Origin: Allolobophora icterica
Taxonomy: Eukaryota > Annelida > Clitellata > Crassiclitellata > Lumbricidae
Direction: 5' to 3'
DNA: 64,000 nt
NCBI GenBank assembly: GCA_963556255.1
Contig: OY744609.1
Span: 11,772,014 to 11,836,013, forward strand
Below the pieces are notes generated by a model. That model was not told the DNA's origin. It saw only the letters and a list, made by a program, of their open reading frames with translations, and searched no databases. The position numbers and the translations under genes are program-made. Each line of letters opens with the position of its first letter. Within the stretch, counting starts at the first letter, position 1. This document shows positions 62,043 to 64,000 of this stretch, one piece after another.

Positions 62043-63562
62043 CCTCTAACTCAGATGGGGCACCCAAGGCGGCGTGGCAACATCATAATCCATATACATG
62101 AATTTATGTATATGCTAGAAGGTATTGTATTGTATATGGATATTTATAAAGAAGGTAGGCCTATATAGGACTATACATACGAAACAGATGTCATATATGT
62201 AGGCATTTATCCAGGGAGCATTATCTATATAATATATATAATAAAATATGTATTATAATGGAATGCATCCTGTTTTAAAAGTAATATGTTATGGTTTTGT
62301 TGTTGTTTACCTCGACGTTAGTTTAATTCAATCTGCTTTACACCACGTTGTGTGCTGTTTCTGGCTTGTAACACGATGCAGGTCAAACGTATTCGACGAA
62401 TATATAGCATCACTTGAAAGCGTTTAAAAGGTGTCTAAAGCTCACATTAAATTATCCAGTGTTTAAAGACACCCTGCAGTTGCCAGGGCTGTTTACAACA
62501 GCATTAAGTTACTCTTTAAAGAGAGCATTTTTACTGACCAGCGATTCAAGGGACGGAGTTCATGCTTATATATATATCGTCCATTAGAAACGTTTTAAAG
62601 GTGTCTAAGGGTATATTACACAATCAAGTGTTTAACTACATCTTTTGTCTGCTGAGGCTGTTGACGTCGATCCTCACAGATAGACAGAATATGTAGGCCT
62701 GTATATAATTATGCTAAAATTTATGTATGCAAGAAAAAGTTGTTATATATATTTATATAGACACCAAAGGACAGATCCGTGGCAAAGTGAGGCCATTTCC
62801 AAACCCCTAAAATTAGACGGGAGGTAGCCTATCATGTTAGTGGTGGCTCTGTATTGTCAGTTTGTCTTTGCGCTACAAAATGTTTGAAGAACTGTGTCGA
62901 TGACTGGACATTATATAGAGCCCATGCAGTCTGAACCAGCGAGAGCGAGTTCTACCGCTACCCCGTGCAAATAGCACTTGTGCATGTGTGTGGATTCTTA
63001 CTATAGTGTCTGTTAAGCACCTCACAAAGTCCCGCCTTCGCCAACCTGACTCGTGTTAAAGCGACTAAGAACAAAAAGTTAATCGACAAACGAACAGTGC
63101 TTAAATAACTAGAAGAGTCGCAACTGACGAGCCCCCGCCGACACGTAGAGCCCAAAAGACGGATTCCCATCTAAAGCTGATAGTAGACACGGTGTTCAGA
63201 TTTTCTGGACTACGCGTCGCCGAAGAAGAGCAGCGACGACGGGTAAGAAGCTCGCACCACACGAACCCCACCCACCACCAAGCAGCCCGTTCGTAGGTGG
63301 TAGACAATGCGGCGCCCGAGCATTTACGTTTGATACGCCATATCGCATTAGGTGCCGTCATGTTGAGTTCCCTTCGCGTAGTCTTTAAAGTGGCGTCCAA
63401 AAGAGAGTTCCTGGTCTTCCTTTGCTTCTATTTAGTCGGCGCTTTTAAGCCATTCCATCCCATCCTGGCCCTGTATTGTTAGGTCGTCAGCGCCTCTGGA
63501 GAGGCTCCACGAAGAGGCGCTATATCAATGTTCCATTAAGAAAGGCAGAGGACGACGATGAC
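62043..63562. other. Region left of the SLC7-like exon
   Basis: 62990-63205 repeats 49225-49440 (GCCCCCGCCGACACGTAG, AACTAGAAGAGTC, GATAGTAGACAC), a dispersed element with end GAAGAGGCGCTATATCAATG at 63511. The rest would include the 3' UTR of the SLC7-like gene. Confidence 0.5.
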
Positions 63563-63726
63563 TCAAGAAGGAGTGATCTCAACGAGAGGGGCTTGATGTT
63601 GGAGAGAGCAAGTGAGGTTCTCAGCCTGGTTTCTTCCTATAAGGCCCCTCTCCTCTTCTGGAAGGATGATGGAGTCCCGAGCGGCCAGGCTATGACGTAC
63701 TCCGTAGCCAAAGTACACGACACAAC
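63563..63726 (-). CDS. Cationic amino acid transporter (SLC7/CAT-like), last coding exon, partial gene
   Basis: After acceptor GTTCCAG the frame reads CVVYFGYGVRHSLAARDSII then LPEEERGLIGRN and ends ITPS with TGA. The YFGYG-x-x-HS motif is the end of the last helix of CAT-type arginine/lysine transporters (human SLC7A1 ends helix 14 with IYFGYGLWHSEE). The cytosolic tail has EERGLI, which fits the acidic dileucine sorting pattern [DE]xxxL[LI]. The rest of the gene lies beyond the window on the right. Family assignment rests on one short exon. Confidence 0.75.
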
Positions 63727-64000
63727 CTGGAACGAAAGAGAGCATTAAACATGAACGTAGTGTAACACATAATAATATATAGGGTTATGGAGCGCAACAC
63801 GGAATGACCAATCTGTGTAAAACTAATTAATCATGGTCATTTGCAGATGTTTGCCTAAAAGAAATTAACTAAGTCTTTCCGTGTGTCTTTTATCGTCTCT
63901 CTTTTGCATCTGTCTCTGTCTCTGTCTGTCTCTGTCTGTCTCTCTGACTGACAGAGACAGACAGAGACAAGTGCATCTGTCTCTGTCTCTGTCTGTCTTC
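63727..64000 (-). other. SLC7-like gene intron and CTGT microsatellite
   Basis: Intron sequence with TCTGTCTC and GACAGAGA repeats at 63905-64000, forming an inverted repeat around 63950. Confidence 0.7.

Overview
This window is eukaryotic, non-coding-rich animal DNA. Genes are split by GT-AG introns, and the intergenic and intronic space is packed with microsatellites, tRNA-derived SINEs, LINE remnants and short inverted-repeat transposons. The repeat style (many LINE/SINE ends reading AGCGCTATATAAAT, abundant TAGGCCTA, hAT-type MITEs) and the protein families fit a marine invertebrate. A deuterostome such as an echinoderm or hemichordate is most likely, but the sequence does not fix the taxon.

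Four protein-coding genes can be supported by exon translation. (1) An aquaglyceroporin on the + strand runs from 14847 to 27371 or 28845. It has a TATA-box promoter at 14777, an N-terminal-extension exon, six core exons and two phase-compatible alternative last exons. One of these encodes a threefold HRSKSL repeat. (2) A tandem aquaglyceroporin paralogue on the + strand (34729-45376) has the same intron positions and exons of identical length in the core. (3) A TM6SF1/TM6SF2-like multispanning protein with two EXPERA-type repeats lies on the - strand (58917-48349), with eight exons and about 402 residues. (4) The last coding exon of a cationic amino acid transporter (SLC7/CAT type) lies on the - strand (63726-63563); the rest is outside the window.

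Layout: 1-14.7 kb has no supportable gene and holds SINEs, a 0.7 kb polypyrimidine tract (6.47-7.2 kb), a perfect 113-bp tandem duplication and a 2.4 kb GACA-based satellite (11.68-14.12 kb). 14.8-28.9 kb is aquaglyceroporin 1. 29-34.7 kb is intergenic or 5' region with two 8-bp-TSD MITEs and a 40/80-bp satellite. 34.7-45.4 kb is aquaglyceroporin 2, whose introns carry several MITEs, a piggyBac-like element and a TIR element with subterminal repeats. 45.4-48.3 kb is repeats. 48.3-58.9 kb is the TM6SF gene; its intron 4 contains a nested transposon stack (a degenerate hAT with its own transposase remnant and a second element, both inside a third). 59-64 kb is LINE remnant, microsatellites, a MITE copy and the SLC7 exon.

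All four genes encode membrane proteins: two channels for water/glycerol-type solutes, one ER/lipid-associated protein and one amino acid transporter. Nothing in the sequence shows that they act together; the two channels are clearly a local duplication. Gene models come from reading splice sites and homology by eye, without transcripts.
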